Assembly: GCA_028554795.2 (NCBI GenBank)
Contig: CM068835.1
Location: 29,142,311-29,206,310, forward strand
DNA: 64,000 nt
Direction: 5' to 3'
DNA from: Sinohyriopsis cumingii
Taxonomy: Eukaryota; Mollusca; Bivalvia; Unionida; Unionidae
Under the pieces are notes generated by a model, which saw only the letters and a program-made list of their open reading frames with translations, did no database searches and was not told the DNA's origin. Numbering within the stretch: the stretch's first letter is position 1; the number at the start of each line of letters is the position of its first letter. Shown piece by piece: positions 50,461 through 58,810 of the stretch. The position numbers were made by a program, and so were the translations under genes.

Positions 50461-50593
50461 AAAATGAGGTATATGAATATCTTCAAAACGAGAGCCAATA
50501 CAAATTTTTCACGGTTATATTCGTGTTCGGCACACCAAAATACTACAGATTAGGGCCTTTTCAAGTCAGTAATGATTTCACTGTTGACCAGTG

Positions 50594-50814
50594 TCATCGC
50601 TCACCATAGCCAGTGACTGAAACATAGCTGCCTGAATCCGCTTTATGAACTTATATTGAGATGATAGAACGTACTTATTTTCATTCTTAAGCTCTTCTAA
50701 CGTTTCAAAATCAGATATTATTTTTACAGGATTTAGTTCATCAGATATATTAATTCTGTTTTCTTCTAGTTTTTTGATAGCAGAAATAATGTCATTGATA
50801 TTTTCATGGTTCAT
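50594..50814 (-). pseudogene. Small helical Polinton protein, interrupted by the transposon
   Basis: The frame starts MNHENINDIISAIKKLEENR and continues helical and charged (DFETLEELKNENKYVLSSQY, KFIKRIQAAM) up to the CACTA-like terminus; its last codons in the open frame belong to the transposon. The first of the minus-strand accessory genes. No motif gives a function. The insertion at the TCA target breaks it. Confidence 0.55.
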
Positions 50815-50849
50815 TATATAATATATAAATCTTTAAAATAAAAAAAATT

Positions 50850-51155
50850 ATCCCTAGAACCCCTATCGAGTCTTTAGCGAGTTCGTCGGGATGTTTCAAG
50901 GACAGTACAGCCAAGAACTCGCAGATTGCCATCGCATTCTACCAAGTTCACCAGGCACACAGAACATTTAATGAATGAAGAGCCCCTATCGAGTCTTTAG
51001 CGAGCTCATATTATGCAATGAATGACGGCACAAACATATATTATGAATGAACCTCTATTCGAGTCTTCTAGCAGGTTCATTATGCAATGAATGACGACAC
51101 AAACATATATTATGAAATGGAACCTCTATTCGAGTCTTCTAGCAGGTTCATTAAG
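50850..51155. repeat. Four-copy CGAGTCTT(C)TAGC hairpin repeat
   Basis: Copies at about 50,856, 50,979, 51,048 and 51,118 read AACC(T/C)CTATTCGAGTCTTCTAGCAGGTTC or a variant. The two right-hand copies form a 7-bp stem TGAACCT/AGGTTCA. They are spaced by about 70-120 bp with a shared TGCAATGAATGACG(A/G)CACAA spacer. Candidate protein-binding or RNA-processing sites upstream of the interrupted gene. Confidence 0.7.
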
Positions 51156-51159
51156 TAGG

Positions 51160-51250
51160 TAATGAGATGCAATGAAATGAAATATATATAATGAGATGTA
51201 ATGAGATGTAATGAATGAATGAATGTAATGAGATGTAATGAATGAAATGA
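51160..51250. repeat. AATGAGATGT short tandem repeat
   Basis: ATGAGATGTAATGAATGA-type units repeat irregularly. Confidence 0.75.
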
Positions 51251-51259
51251 GGCCATTTT

Positions 51260-51362
51260 CTCCGCTCAACAGAACACCCACCCACAATAATCAACTCGTG
51301 GGAAATACAAAAACATGTATCTACCACGTTTGACATGATAGGATGGTGTTCTGACAGCGGAG
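51260..51362 (-). ncRNA. Long hairpin, pre-miRNA-like (candidate)
   Basis: The arms pair over about 45 positions: CTCCGCT...CAGAACACC...TC(A)A(C/A)TCGTGG on the left against CCACGTTTGACATGATAGGA and TGGTGTTCTGACAGCGGAG on the right, with a loop of about 15 bases. Size (103 nt) and shape are in the pre-miRNA range. On the minus strand it follows a tRNA-like sequence by about 60 bases. It could equally be a small MITE or a protein-binding cruciform. Confidence 0.4.
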
Positions 51363-51423
51363 AGGGGCTGGCGGTGCCCCAATTAATTATAAAAATCGCT
51401 AATATGCGTAACCACCCGACCAA

Positions 51424-51497
51424 TTGTCAGTCATGGGATTCGATCCTGGACCGCGAGCGTCACAGTCCAATACGATACTGATTGAGCTATCAAATCT
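51424..51497 (-). ncRNA. tRNA-like sequence with Pol III A and B boxes (degenerate)
   Basis: The minus strand has TAGCTCAATCAGT (A box), an anticodon-arm-like TTGGACTGTGAC and GGATCGAATCC (B box) at tRNA spacing. Acceptor, anticodon and T stems do not pair properly, so it is not a functional tRNA gene. It may be a tRNA-derived SINE head or an element-borne Pol III promoter. Confidence 0.45.
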
Positions 51498-51559
51498 TGT
51501 TAGAAATATATGTTTCGGAAGTTAATATATAACTAAGGAACTAATTTCAAATATATTTA

Positions 51560-51815
51560 CAGTGAAATAACGGTTTCTGAATAATAATAATAATTTCTAC
51601 ATTTAAATGACTACTCCTGCATTAAAATAACGGTTTCTGAATTATAACAACGGTTTCTGAATTATAACAGCGGTTTCTGAATATATCTGTATTATGCAGA
51701 CTGCAAATACCTGAGAAATCAATTTCTGATTGTGAAATACACCTGCACACCATAACAACGGTTTCTAAGCTGATTGTATATAGCTACCTGCGGATCAATA
51801 ACAGCGGTTGTAAAA
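51560..51815. repeat. Iterated (A/T)AACRRCGGTTTCTGAA motif
   Basis: Six occurrences of TAACGGTTTCTGAA or AACA(A/G)CGGTTTCTGAA-like words lie between about 51,574 and 51,810, three of them exactly 20 bp apart (about 51,626, 51,646, 51,666). They sit between the HNH gene and the tRNA-like sequence. Iterons of this type could bind an element-encoded protein. Confidence 0.65.
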
Positions 51816-52064
51816 TTGCCCTAATTTCTCATAATGTTGTATGATGGGAAATATTTAAAAACCATAAATATGCTTCTACGAGTAATTAATTACGACGTAA
51901 TTAGTTAAACTGACCAATTACGATAATAAAAAATCAAAAATCTACGAAGAAAACTATATATTACAAAGTAATCTCCCCCTTATATAATCAAAAATTCAGT
52001 CGTATACGATTATACAGTACTGGGTCTCCTCAAATAATAATATAATTCAATGTGGTGATGATAA
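51816..52064. other. Non-coding AT-rich spacer in the Polinton
   Basis: No gene or repeat beyond AT-rich sequence is seen. Confidence 0.4.
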
Positions 52065-52568
52065 TTATTGATACTGAAAGATGATTTTTTGTTTACATTT
52101 CTTTGAGAAAGCGGTTTTATATATATTTTCTGCTACTTTTTGTACTGAATGTGAGTGAATATCAAAATATTTCGCAGCAGCACACATCGAACGAAATATA
52201 ATTACTTTGCCAGTTTCTGTGTTTGTGGAATTTACCGCCCTTCTAGAAACTGTCTTACATCTTCCAGTATTACCACGTGTATTATTCTCGCTCTGTGAGA
52301 TAGCTTGTAAATTGGATAAATTATTGTTTTGAGTGTTCCCGTCAATGTGATCGATCACAAGACCGTCATTGATCACTCCGAAGAAACACTCGTACGCAAA
52401 TCTATGACATAGATAATGTTTTTTTCCTCCATCGTATGTGAACATTAGATAACCATGATTATTAATATGACCAACTGGTCTCTTCAACCTGCAATTTCTG
52501 ATGACACCATTACGATCTGATTCGTAATTTGTTACGACAGGATGTGGGATAAATATATTTTGCTCCAT
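52065..52568 (-). CDS. HNH homing-type endonuclease (NUMOD/HNH_3 family)
   Basis: The 167-residue frame looks whole. N-terminal segment YESDRNGVIRNCRLKRPVGH with NHGYLMFTYDGGKKHYLCHR resembles a NUMOD4-type region. HRFAYECFF, then VIDHIDGNTQNNNLSNLQ (His74, Asp76, Asn83/86) is the HNH core as in phage and NCLDV homing nucleases. The C-terminal KVIIFRSMCAAAKYFDIHSH resembles a NUMOD1 DNA-binding repeat. It would nick or cut DNA at a specific site. It is free-standing, not in an intron. Such genes are common in bacteriophages and large DNA viruses and unusual in described Polintons. Confidence 0.8.
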   Translation of the reverse strand: MEQNIFIPHPVVTNYESDRNGVIRNCRLKRPVGHINNHGYLMFTYDGGKKHYLCHRFAYECFFGVINDGLVIDHIDGNTQNNNLSNLQAISQSENNTRGNTGRCKTVSRRAVNSTNTETGKVIIFRSMCAAAKYFDIHSHSVQKVAENIYKTAFSKKCKQKIIFQYQ

Positions 52569-52634
52569 TATAGTAATATTATTTGTTTAAATCATTGTTT
52601 GTCTGAAATCTTGATATATAATCCTCCACGGATT

Positions 52635-52877
52635 TTATAGCGTTTTCACCATTATTATTTTTTTGTCATAATATCTTTTAAGCTCTCTGAACCGTTTTCC
52701 CCCGCACCTTCCACATAATTTTGTTTTTCCTCGCACTCCAACACCACACCGCAGACACGGTATTGGTCCTAGACTTCCTCGTCGTATACTTTGTAAGTGC
52801 ATCCAACAAAATTCGCCCCTACAGGATTTATTGCATCGATTTACTGAACCTATCATCAACCATCTGCATTGAGACAT
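52635..52877 (-). CDS. Cys-rich zinc-binding-like protein, interior paralogue
   Basis: The 80-residue frame MSQCRWLMIG... has C4, C15, C19, C24 and H27 in the first half and CLRCG...CGRCGG in the second, then a basic tail (FRELKRYYDKK). The Cys spacing and the CRGE-C-x2-H and CGG blocks match the TIR genes (39,370-39,713 and 58,859-59,200), so the three are one family within the element. It reads away from the polymerase gene across a 42-bp AT-rich gap. Probable zinc-stabilised nucleic-acid-binding protein, perhaps regulating early genes or binding the TIR. The frame looks whole. Confidence 0.6.
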   Translation of the reverse strand: MSQCRWLMIGSVNRCNKSCRGEFCWMHLQSIRRGSLGPIPCLRCGVGVRGKTKLCGRCGGKRFRELKRYYDKKIIMVKTL

Positions 52878-52919
52878 TGTATATATAATATTTTTTATTT
52901 AAATATTTGTTTTAATTAT
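52878..52919. promoter_or_regulatory. Divergent AT-rich promoter gap (Cys-rich gene / polymerase)
   Basis: The 42 bp between two divergent start codons contains TATATATAATATTTTTTATT and TTAAATATTT, suitable for back-to-back TATA-type promoters. Confidence 0.5.
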
Positions 52920-55153
52920 ATGAACGAGTTTGAGAAATTATCCCAAACTAGGCCTGTTAAGTATAAATTCAACCTCGACAGATTATCTTCTGACTTACCA
53001 GTACGAGATCTGGTTGATCCGAAAAATAAAAGTCTGATCTCGAAAATTCACGACGCCAAGAAGGAATTTTACACAGATGGTGCATCTCACACATGGTCAA
53101 CGTTCAAGATTATTCGCCTTGACTCCGTCAAGGAAGCTGTCAAGGACGCCACAATGAATGACAAGCGAGCGGCTACTATCATTAACTACATCACTGAATA
53201 CGAGGGTAATCAAAAATATTTCCTCAAAGTAAAATTTATTGTATTAACAGAAACAGGTAGTTGGATTATCCGTGACAAATATGATCCTGTCCTTGGTAAT
53301 AATAAAACTGTCATATTAAGTAAAAATTCCAGACCGGGTCTATTGACGGGTATTGACAAACCGTATTATGAGCAAGCGTATCCTGTAACAGCGGTTATTT
53401 ATGGAATTTATGAGATAAATAAAAAGCCCAACGTTGATAAACTGGCACCCATGAAATTTTCAAGGTTAAATTGTGTAGCCGAACGAGTAATAGAACACTT
53501 CACAAACGCGATGCGTGGAAATGGATTAACTGATTTAAGACGTAAAAAAATAAACTCGTGGGCTGATTCAGTTAAGGATACAGGTACCGCAATAAAAGAT
53601 GTTGCTGAACTAGGAAAAATATTAAAATTTCCAATAACTGTAGCGACAATAACGGGGGAGGTACTGTACGAATCGAAATATAAATCGAAAGGAGCTTCAA
53701 TAAATATTATTGATCACAACGCGCATGCATGGACCAGCGCAGTAACAATATTTCCACGTGATCGAACTGTTAGATTTTACCCCCCAGACAGTATGTTTGA
53801 TTTTATCAACGAAATAAGTAAAAACGATCCTGTATCGGTATGGTTATTTAAAAGTAATGAGGAAGGTGAATTTGATCAGTTTGTTAGACCAAATGGTGAA
53901 ATATATCGAACAGAATCTCTCCATGACGAGATGAAAAATCTCGCGGATATGTTTTTAGAGTGCAAACAAGCGGAAAATACTGACAAATTACTAACTAATT
54001 GTTTTACCGTTCCATCTGTTGCGGCTCATTTCGCCAGAGAACGAAATTCATGGAAACCAACACGATTTGATTTACTCGAGGACGTACGCGCAAGTTGCGT
54101 CGAATACGGACATGGCGGATTATGGAATACCAAGTATAATTACAATGATGTTATTTCGGTTGATATGGTTGCATGTTATCCAGGAAGTTTTCTAGGATAC
54201 GGAGATTGTTCTGTATACTTTAAAAGATTCGGTCACCCCACAAACGAGATGACGCGAGTGGCAATTAATGGGCCATTACCTGATTTTGATCTGACTGGAT
54301 TTGCTTGTATTGAATCATTCGAGTTTAACAAAAATCTTCACAAGATTTGTTATGTTTGGTTTGGCAGACATTTCTGTGAAAAACGTTGGGCACCTATAGT
54401 TTTGTTACGATATATGCTAGATTGTGCGATACTGACATCGTTGGTGGTCAGTGAGGCAATTATATCATATCATGCACAGACCGAAGTTTGGTTGCCCATG
54501 CCAGATTATATCAATCTCGATGAAGTTATTAGCGAGTTTAAGGAAAAATGTCCTGATGTTTCCGAAGATGATATCATCAAAGAAGCTCCTAAAATTCTCG
54601 AGATTAAACTCAAAACCGCAAAAGATCTCGGTAGAAAAATTATAGGTAAATTTACTCAAGGTGGTGCATATGATCATAAAAGACATTACACACGATTAAT
54701 TTTAGATGATGCCGAGTACGATTTTATAATCGCTGATACAACAGCGAGAAATATATTTGTAAATCGAGAAAATGTTTATTTATCCGACGGAACAAAATTG
54801 GGCACGATCGTTAGTTACATAAATGACGTCTCCCCACAGTATACTCATCTAAGATCTTCCATGTTGGCTTATGTTTCTATAAATTTATTATCGATGATTA
54901 ATAGATTTCCCAAGACCGCAGTCAGAGTCGCAACAGATTCGTTTTATATTTCGAGTAAATATTTAGAATCCGTTATGAAATTCACAAGTAATGATGAACG
55001 ATGGGGTTCGTGGAGAATAAAAAAGGAAATATTACACAATTATACAGAATCAGCAGATGTTCCGATGAGAGATTTTTATCGTGAGGGTAATAAAATATCA
55101 GAAATGTCGAAATCGCCGCCGGTGAGTGATCCAATAACCAGATATAAGACAGT
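52920..55153 (+). pseudogene. Protein-primed family B DNA polymerase (polymerase portion, interrupted by SINE)
   Basis: Start chosen at MNEFEKLSQT; an upstream in-frame Met would lie in the divergent promoter. About 740 residues precede the SINE. Motif A is SVDMVACYPGSF (about residue 412), the motif-B region is DLGRKIIGKFTQGG (about 567), and motif C is VATDSFYI (about 670) with the catalytic Asp pair. The N-terminal half holds the exonuclease and terminal-protein-like region; NIIDHNAHAWTS stands out. The enzyme would copy the linear element from its TIRs by protein priming. The helicase portion follows after the SINE. The copy is broken. Confidence 0.8.
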
Positions 55154-55405
55154 TGTTGTTGTTGTTGTGGGGTTTAACGCCATTTTTCAGCACGCGATAG
55201 GCTATACATGGCGGCCAGTATTAATGGTGGAGGAAGAACCCGGGAAAACGCCGGAAAGAACCACCGACCCACGAGAAGCTACTGGCAAGCTTTCTCACAT
55301 ACCCACATTGGCTGAATCCTAGACTCGAACCGCCGCAGACAGAGGTGAGATGGCAGTGATCCGTAACGAAGAGCGCTTTAGACCACTCGGCCACTCGGGG
55401 CCCCT
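55154..55405 (-). mobile_element. tRNA-derived SINE inserted in the Polinton polymerase/helicase region
   Basis: The 252-bp body is flanked by a perfect 13-bp duplication, GATATAAGACAGT (55,141-55,153 and 55,406-55,418). On the minus strand it reads GGGGCCCCGAGTGGCCGAGT (A box), GGCGGTTCGAGTC (B box), a body with TTCCTCCACCATTAATACTG and AATGGCGTTAAACCCC, and an (ACA)n tail. It is the same family as the copy at 30,658-30,912. The perfect duplication shows a recent insertion, after the Polinton arrived or in its parent copy. Confidence 0.92.
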
Positions 55406-56668
55406 GATATAAGACAGTATATCTCAATGGACCTGGTGGATGCGGCAAAACGACTCGAGCAATTAATGTTTTTAGAAATTCAGATATGATCGTGCTGACA
55501 CCCACACATAGACTTGCACGCGAGATGAAACAACGGCAAGTACAATCGAACGTATCATAGTTTCTTTCGGTGGCGCGGGGATACATGGACTCCTGAACGA
55601 ATGGGAGAAAAATATATACCTAAAATAATTATTTGGGATGAGATATGTACGGTGTCATTGGATACATTAAAAACGTTTCTTGATTGGTCGTTGGCGAAAA
55701 ATACCGCTGTGGTGGTGTGTGGCGATCATGGTCAACCGCCGCCTTTTGTTGGACCATCTCCACATGATTGGTTAAAAAATTTCGTTGATTATTACGAAGA
55801 AATAGATGATGATCATAGAGCTCTCGATGCAAATTTAAAGGAATTTAAAAAATTAATCAGATTACAATCAAACAAAATTCAGTGTGAAATATTACGCGGA
55901 GTAATCTTAGAGACCTCAGTGGGTGATTTTTTAAATTTATGGAGACCCAACGATTTGATCGTAGCAAGCAGAAAAATAATCAGAGACGATTTACAACAGC
56001 AGTTATTTCAACTACATAAAGAAAAATATTCAGAATTACCCGTACCGTTGTGTTATAGACCATCAGATACACGAAAACAAAATATTAATATTGATATTCC
56101 AGGGCAGACTGAAAAACAGAATCTCGTATTAAATGATACTGTCGCCGTTGATATCAGTGTGGTCGAAGATGCATTGCGCGCTGACAAATCTCCATGGGTA
56201 TTGGGATACGCTATGACGATCCACTCGTCTCAGGGATTAACTATTTCTGACACACGAGTCTGGATTGTGGACGATCGTATCGAGTGGTCAAATTTAGTCT
56301 ATTTAGCGGTATCGAGGGTCAGAAAAATATCTCAATTACGTAGAATTATAATTCCTGAAATCGTTGATAAATTTAACATCATCGATGATGATATAATAAG
56401 AAAAAAATTAATCGGATATAAACAATCTGATAAAAAAAATAAACGCGACTTTGATCTTGATGTTGAATTTATTATTGAGTTAAAACAGCAGCAGAATAAT
56501 CATTGCACAAGTTGCAATTGTATAATGTTATGGCAGTATTCGAGTAATGATTCAAGACAATTTACCATAGACAGAAAAGATAATAGTCGCGGTCATACAC
56601 GAGAAAATACCATGCTGACCTGTCTCGAGTGTAATCGACGTCGCGGTGCAGGCACCAGTGCTAGTTAA
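55406..56668 (+). pseudogene. SF1 helicase with C-terminal HNH-like domain (Polinton)
   Basis: Helicase motifs occur in order: Walker A GPGGCGKTTRA near 55,430, then VLTPTHRLAREM, Walker B IIIWDEICTV near 55,625, motif III VVVCGDHGQPPPF, motif V YAMTIHSSQGLTI near 56,205, and motif VI VYLAVSRVRK near 56,305. This is a Pif1/RecD-like SF1 arrangement. The last 70 residues have HCTSCNCIML, TIDRKDNSRGHT and LTCLECNRRRG, a Cys-rich HNH-like fold. Similar polymerase-helicase-HNH combinations occur in other Polinton-like sequences, to my memory. It would unwind DNA during replication. The copy is broken. Confidence 0.75.
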
Positions 56669-57620
56669 GTGATCGCGGTGGTAGTTGTGTATCCGTGGGG
56701 ATTATTTGTAGTTGTTCACGTGTAAATCCACGTTGAGGAGCAGCCGAATCTAATCTGTAGATTGCTGGTCTACCAGTGGATCTTGTCACGGTGGATATTT
56801 TGTGTGTGGTAACACTCCAAATAGGATCAGTCGCTCTTTTTTTACCACCTTCAAGTTCACCAGGCTCATATAAATATCTGACTGTGACATCACCCAATAT
56901 TTTCTGTTTTTCAACATCTTTTCGTTGTGTTGGTATATTTTTTTTGTGACCGCGCTAATGGGTTTCATGTTGGTTGTTCGTGTAATCTCATTATTTAATG
57001 CAGCTATCACGCTTGGTAATCTTGCAACCCATTCGCGAGATCTTTTATCCTGAATAAATTCCCTCGCGTATTGATATCCAAATAACCGCTCAGCGAGTGT
57101 TCGATTAAATCGCTCAACAATTGCCTGATCACGATGAATTGCAGTATGCCCTCGTCGTATTTTGGTATTATGTTGTTTCATCAACGATGATACTGGACCA
57201 AGAAATTCCTTGCCAGGATCAACCTGTAGTAGCTGTGGCCATCGCAGACCACCTCGTGGTCCACCACCTCGTTGATAAATCCGCTCAAACGCATCGGCTA
57301 CTTCAGATGATGTTTTCGTCGATAACGGTTCTGCTTCTTTATATCTACTTGCAACATCAACTACGGTATTTGTATGTTTTTCCACGCACAGTATCATGCG
57401 GTAAAAACAGAATATCAGCTTGATGAACTTCATTAGGAACACTGACATCGAAATACGCGTACTGAATTTGTTTCGGTGGTGGTAGATAAATTTGCCATAT
57501 TGCTTGTTTAGATAACCACGTTTTAACAGTAGAATGTTTAACCGCTGCTGCATCAGCAAGTTTACCAATTGCTGCTTTGCCTCTCCAGTATCCTCTTGGT
57601 GAATAATAAATCGATTCCAT
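56661..57620 (-). pseudogene. Retroviral-type (rve) integrase of the Polinton (broken)
   Basis: The N-terminal part reads YYSPRGYWRGKAAIGKLADA with a helix-turn-helix-like WLSKQAIWQIYLPPP and NEVHQADILFLPHDT, where the Asp is the first catalytic residue. The core has VVDVASRYKEAEPLSTKT, then QVDPGKEFLGPV (second Asp) and HRDQAIVERFNRTLAERLFG (Glu). The C-terminal part (VRYLYEPGELEGG, DPIWSVTTHKI) is the chromo-like tail typical of Polinton c-integrases. It inserts the element with a 6-bp duplication. The copy is broken about twice. It starts where the PLA2 gene stops (TAAATG), suggesting co-transcription. Confidence 0.85.
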
Positions 57621-58124
57621 TTATATATTACCAGCCCCAAGCGCTAATTTACTTTTCATCGCGGATCTTACTAACCAATTAGCTAATTTTTCTTTGATAT
57701 TTTTATTTTTTATAGAATCTAGCGCGTGAATTAATTTCACATCCGCAATATGTCTATCTTGTAGATTTTTACTTTTATAAGCTACATCATGAGCGTGACA
57801 AGCTCGATCAATAGCGTTTATTGGTTCCTAGCCTGGTTTTGGTTGATCTTGATTATCGAGCCTGATATCAAGTCTGGTACCGGGACCGCAATAATTATAT
57901 CCTGGTAGATGTTTTTCTCCGCTGTATTTAGCCCATGGAGCACCTGGAAACTTTGACATCAAATTAGCAATATCACCACCGCGCTTATTAGGTAAAAACG
58001 AAAATTTCTTCCTACCGCACACAGAACATTTTCCACCATACGCTATTTTTTTATTTTTTGTTGTAACCGTAGCTAAATCAACAGTTGGAGTTTTAAATCT
58101 ACAGCGTAAACAATATAAATTCAT
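57621..58124 (-). pseudogene. Zinc-ribbon / phospholipase A2 protein (parvovirus VP1-like PLA2; broken)
   Basis: The N-terminal part is a zinc ribbon (YCLRC ... CSVCGRKKF). YNYCGPGTRLDIRL is the Ca2+-binding loop of PLA2 (YxGPG), and ACHAHDVAY is the catalytic His-Asp helix. PLA2 domains of this kind are known from parvovirus VP1 and from adintoviruses and Polintons, where they help the particle escape endosomes. The gene diverges from the ATPase across 12 bp. The copy is broken, about once, with active-site motifs still recognisable. Confidence 0.8.
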
Positions 58125-58136
58125 GATATAATATAT
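58125..58136. promoter_or_regulatory. 12-bp divergent gap (PLA2 / ATPase)
   Basis: Only 12 bp (GATATAATATAT) separate two divergent start codons. Promoters must overlap or lie inside the neighbouring genes. Confidence 0.45.
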
Positions 58137-58799
58137 ATGGATATAATTGATTTCTCAGCGACAAGAAAACGAGAGCCAGTTAAACATCATCCTGCGCTAC
58201 CGAACTCCATCAGAATGATTATCATAGGACCATCTGGATCGGGTAAGACGCAGTTATTACTTAATCTGATAATGAGATGGTTGAAATGGGATAAAGTGTA
58301 TTTAGTAGCACCATCCGCTGATGATCAACGATGTTATGATGTACTTAAAGATTTCAGTGAAAACGCGCGATTACTGGATGAAGGTACTGATGTTATAGAG
58401 TTTATAACCGATATTGATGAAGCACCATCCGTAGATGTTTTAGACGGATTCATCAATAATTTAGTTGTATACGACGATGTGATACTAGATAAACAATCAA
58501 ATCCAGCCAGAATATTTTCCCGAGGTAGACATAAAAATACAGATGTGATCTATGTTACTCAACGATATACACAAATACCAAAAGTGATCAGAGACAACTG
58601 CAACATTTTAGTTGTGTTTAATGGCGTAGACACACACACGCTGCGAAATATTCATCAAACTTGGTGTGGTGGTGACATGGATATAATTAAATTCAGAAAT
58701 TTCTTCTCACGAGCGCAAGCTACTCCGCATGGGTTTATAACAATAAATTTACATGATCCAAGAACAAGATATCGTGTGGGTCTTGATAAAATCTTTTAA
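58137..58799 (+). CDS. FtsK/HerA-type DNA-packaging ATPase of the Polinton
   Basis: The 220-residue frame looks whole. Walker A GPSGSGKTQ is at residues 31-39, Walker B LVVYDDVIL at about 112-120, the conserved RGRHKNTDVIYVTQRY follows, and later NCNILVVFNGVDTHTLRNI. The protein would pump the genome into capsids. It is the last interior gene, pointing at the right TIR. The partial ATPase at 63,478-63,999 of the neighbouring element is about 80 percent identical by eye, placing both elements in one lineage. Confidence 0.9.
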   Translation: MDIIDFSATRKREPVKHHPALPNSIRMIIIGPSGSGKTQLLLNLIMRWLKWDKVYLVAPSADDQRCYDVLKDFSENARLLDEGTDVIEFITDIDEAPSVDVLDGFINNLVVYDDVILDKQSNPARIFSRGRHKNTDVIYVTQRYTQIPKVIRDNCNILVVFNGVDTHTLRNIHQTWCGGDMDIIKFRNFFSRAQATPHGFITINLHDPRTRYRVGLDKIF

Positions 58800-58810
58800 C
58801 GTTTCTGATG

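Larger units (their letters stand above)
48194..50593 (-). mobile_element. CACTA-like DNA transposon inserted in the Polinton (2.4 kb)
   Basis: The termini are CACTGGACAACA on the left and, reverse-complemented, CACTGGTCAACA on the right, flanked by TCA on both sides. Imperfect inverted repeats extend about 100-150 bp inward, with a shared GAACACGAATAT(A/G)AC block and TTGGCTCT. The single intronless gene on the minus strand is intact. CACT(A/G) ends with a 3-bp duplication fit the CACTA/EnSpm (CMC) superfamily. Base composition is less AT-rich than the surrounding Polinton, consistent with a later arrival. Confidence 0.8.

Noticed and set aside
48194-50593. Assignment of the 562-residue gene as a Polinton cargo gene
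   Set aside because: It lies between its own TIRs and interrupts a Polinton gene, so it is a later insertion.
51151-51423. 90-residue minus-strand frame as a Polinton gene
   Set aside because: It crosses the hairpin and the ATGAGATGT tandem repeat, giving a repetitive His/Ile/Ser tail; it is a chance frame.
54465-54686. Antisense frames inside polymerase, transposase and capsid genes
   Set aside because: They are shadows without their own motifs, start context or conserved composition.
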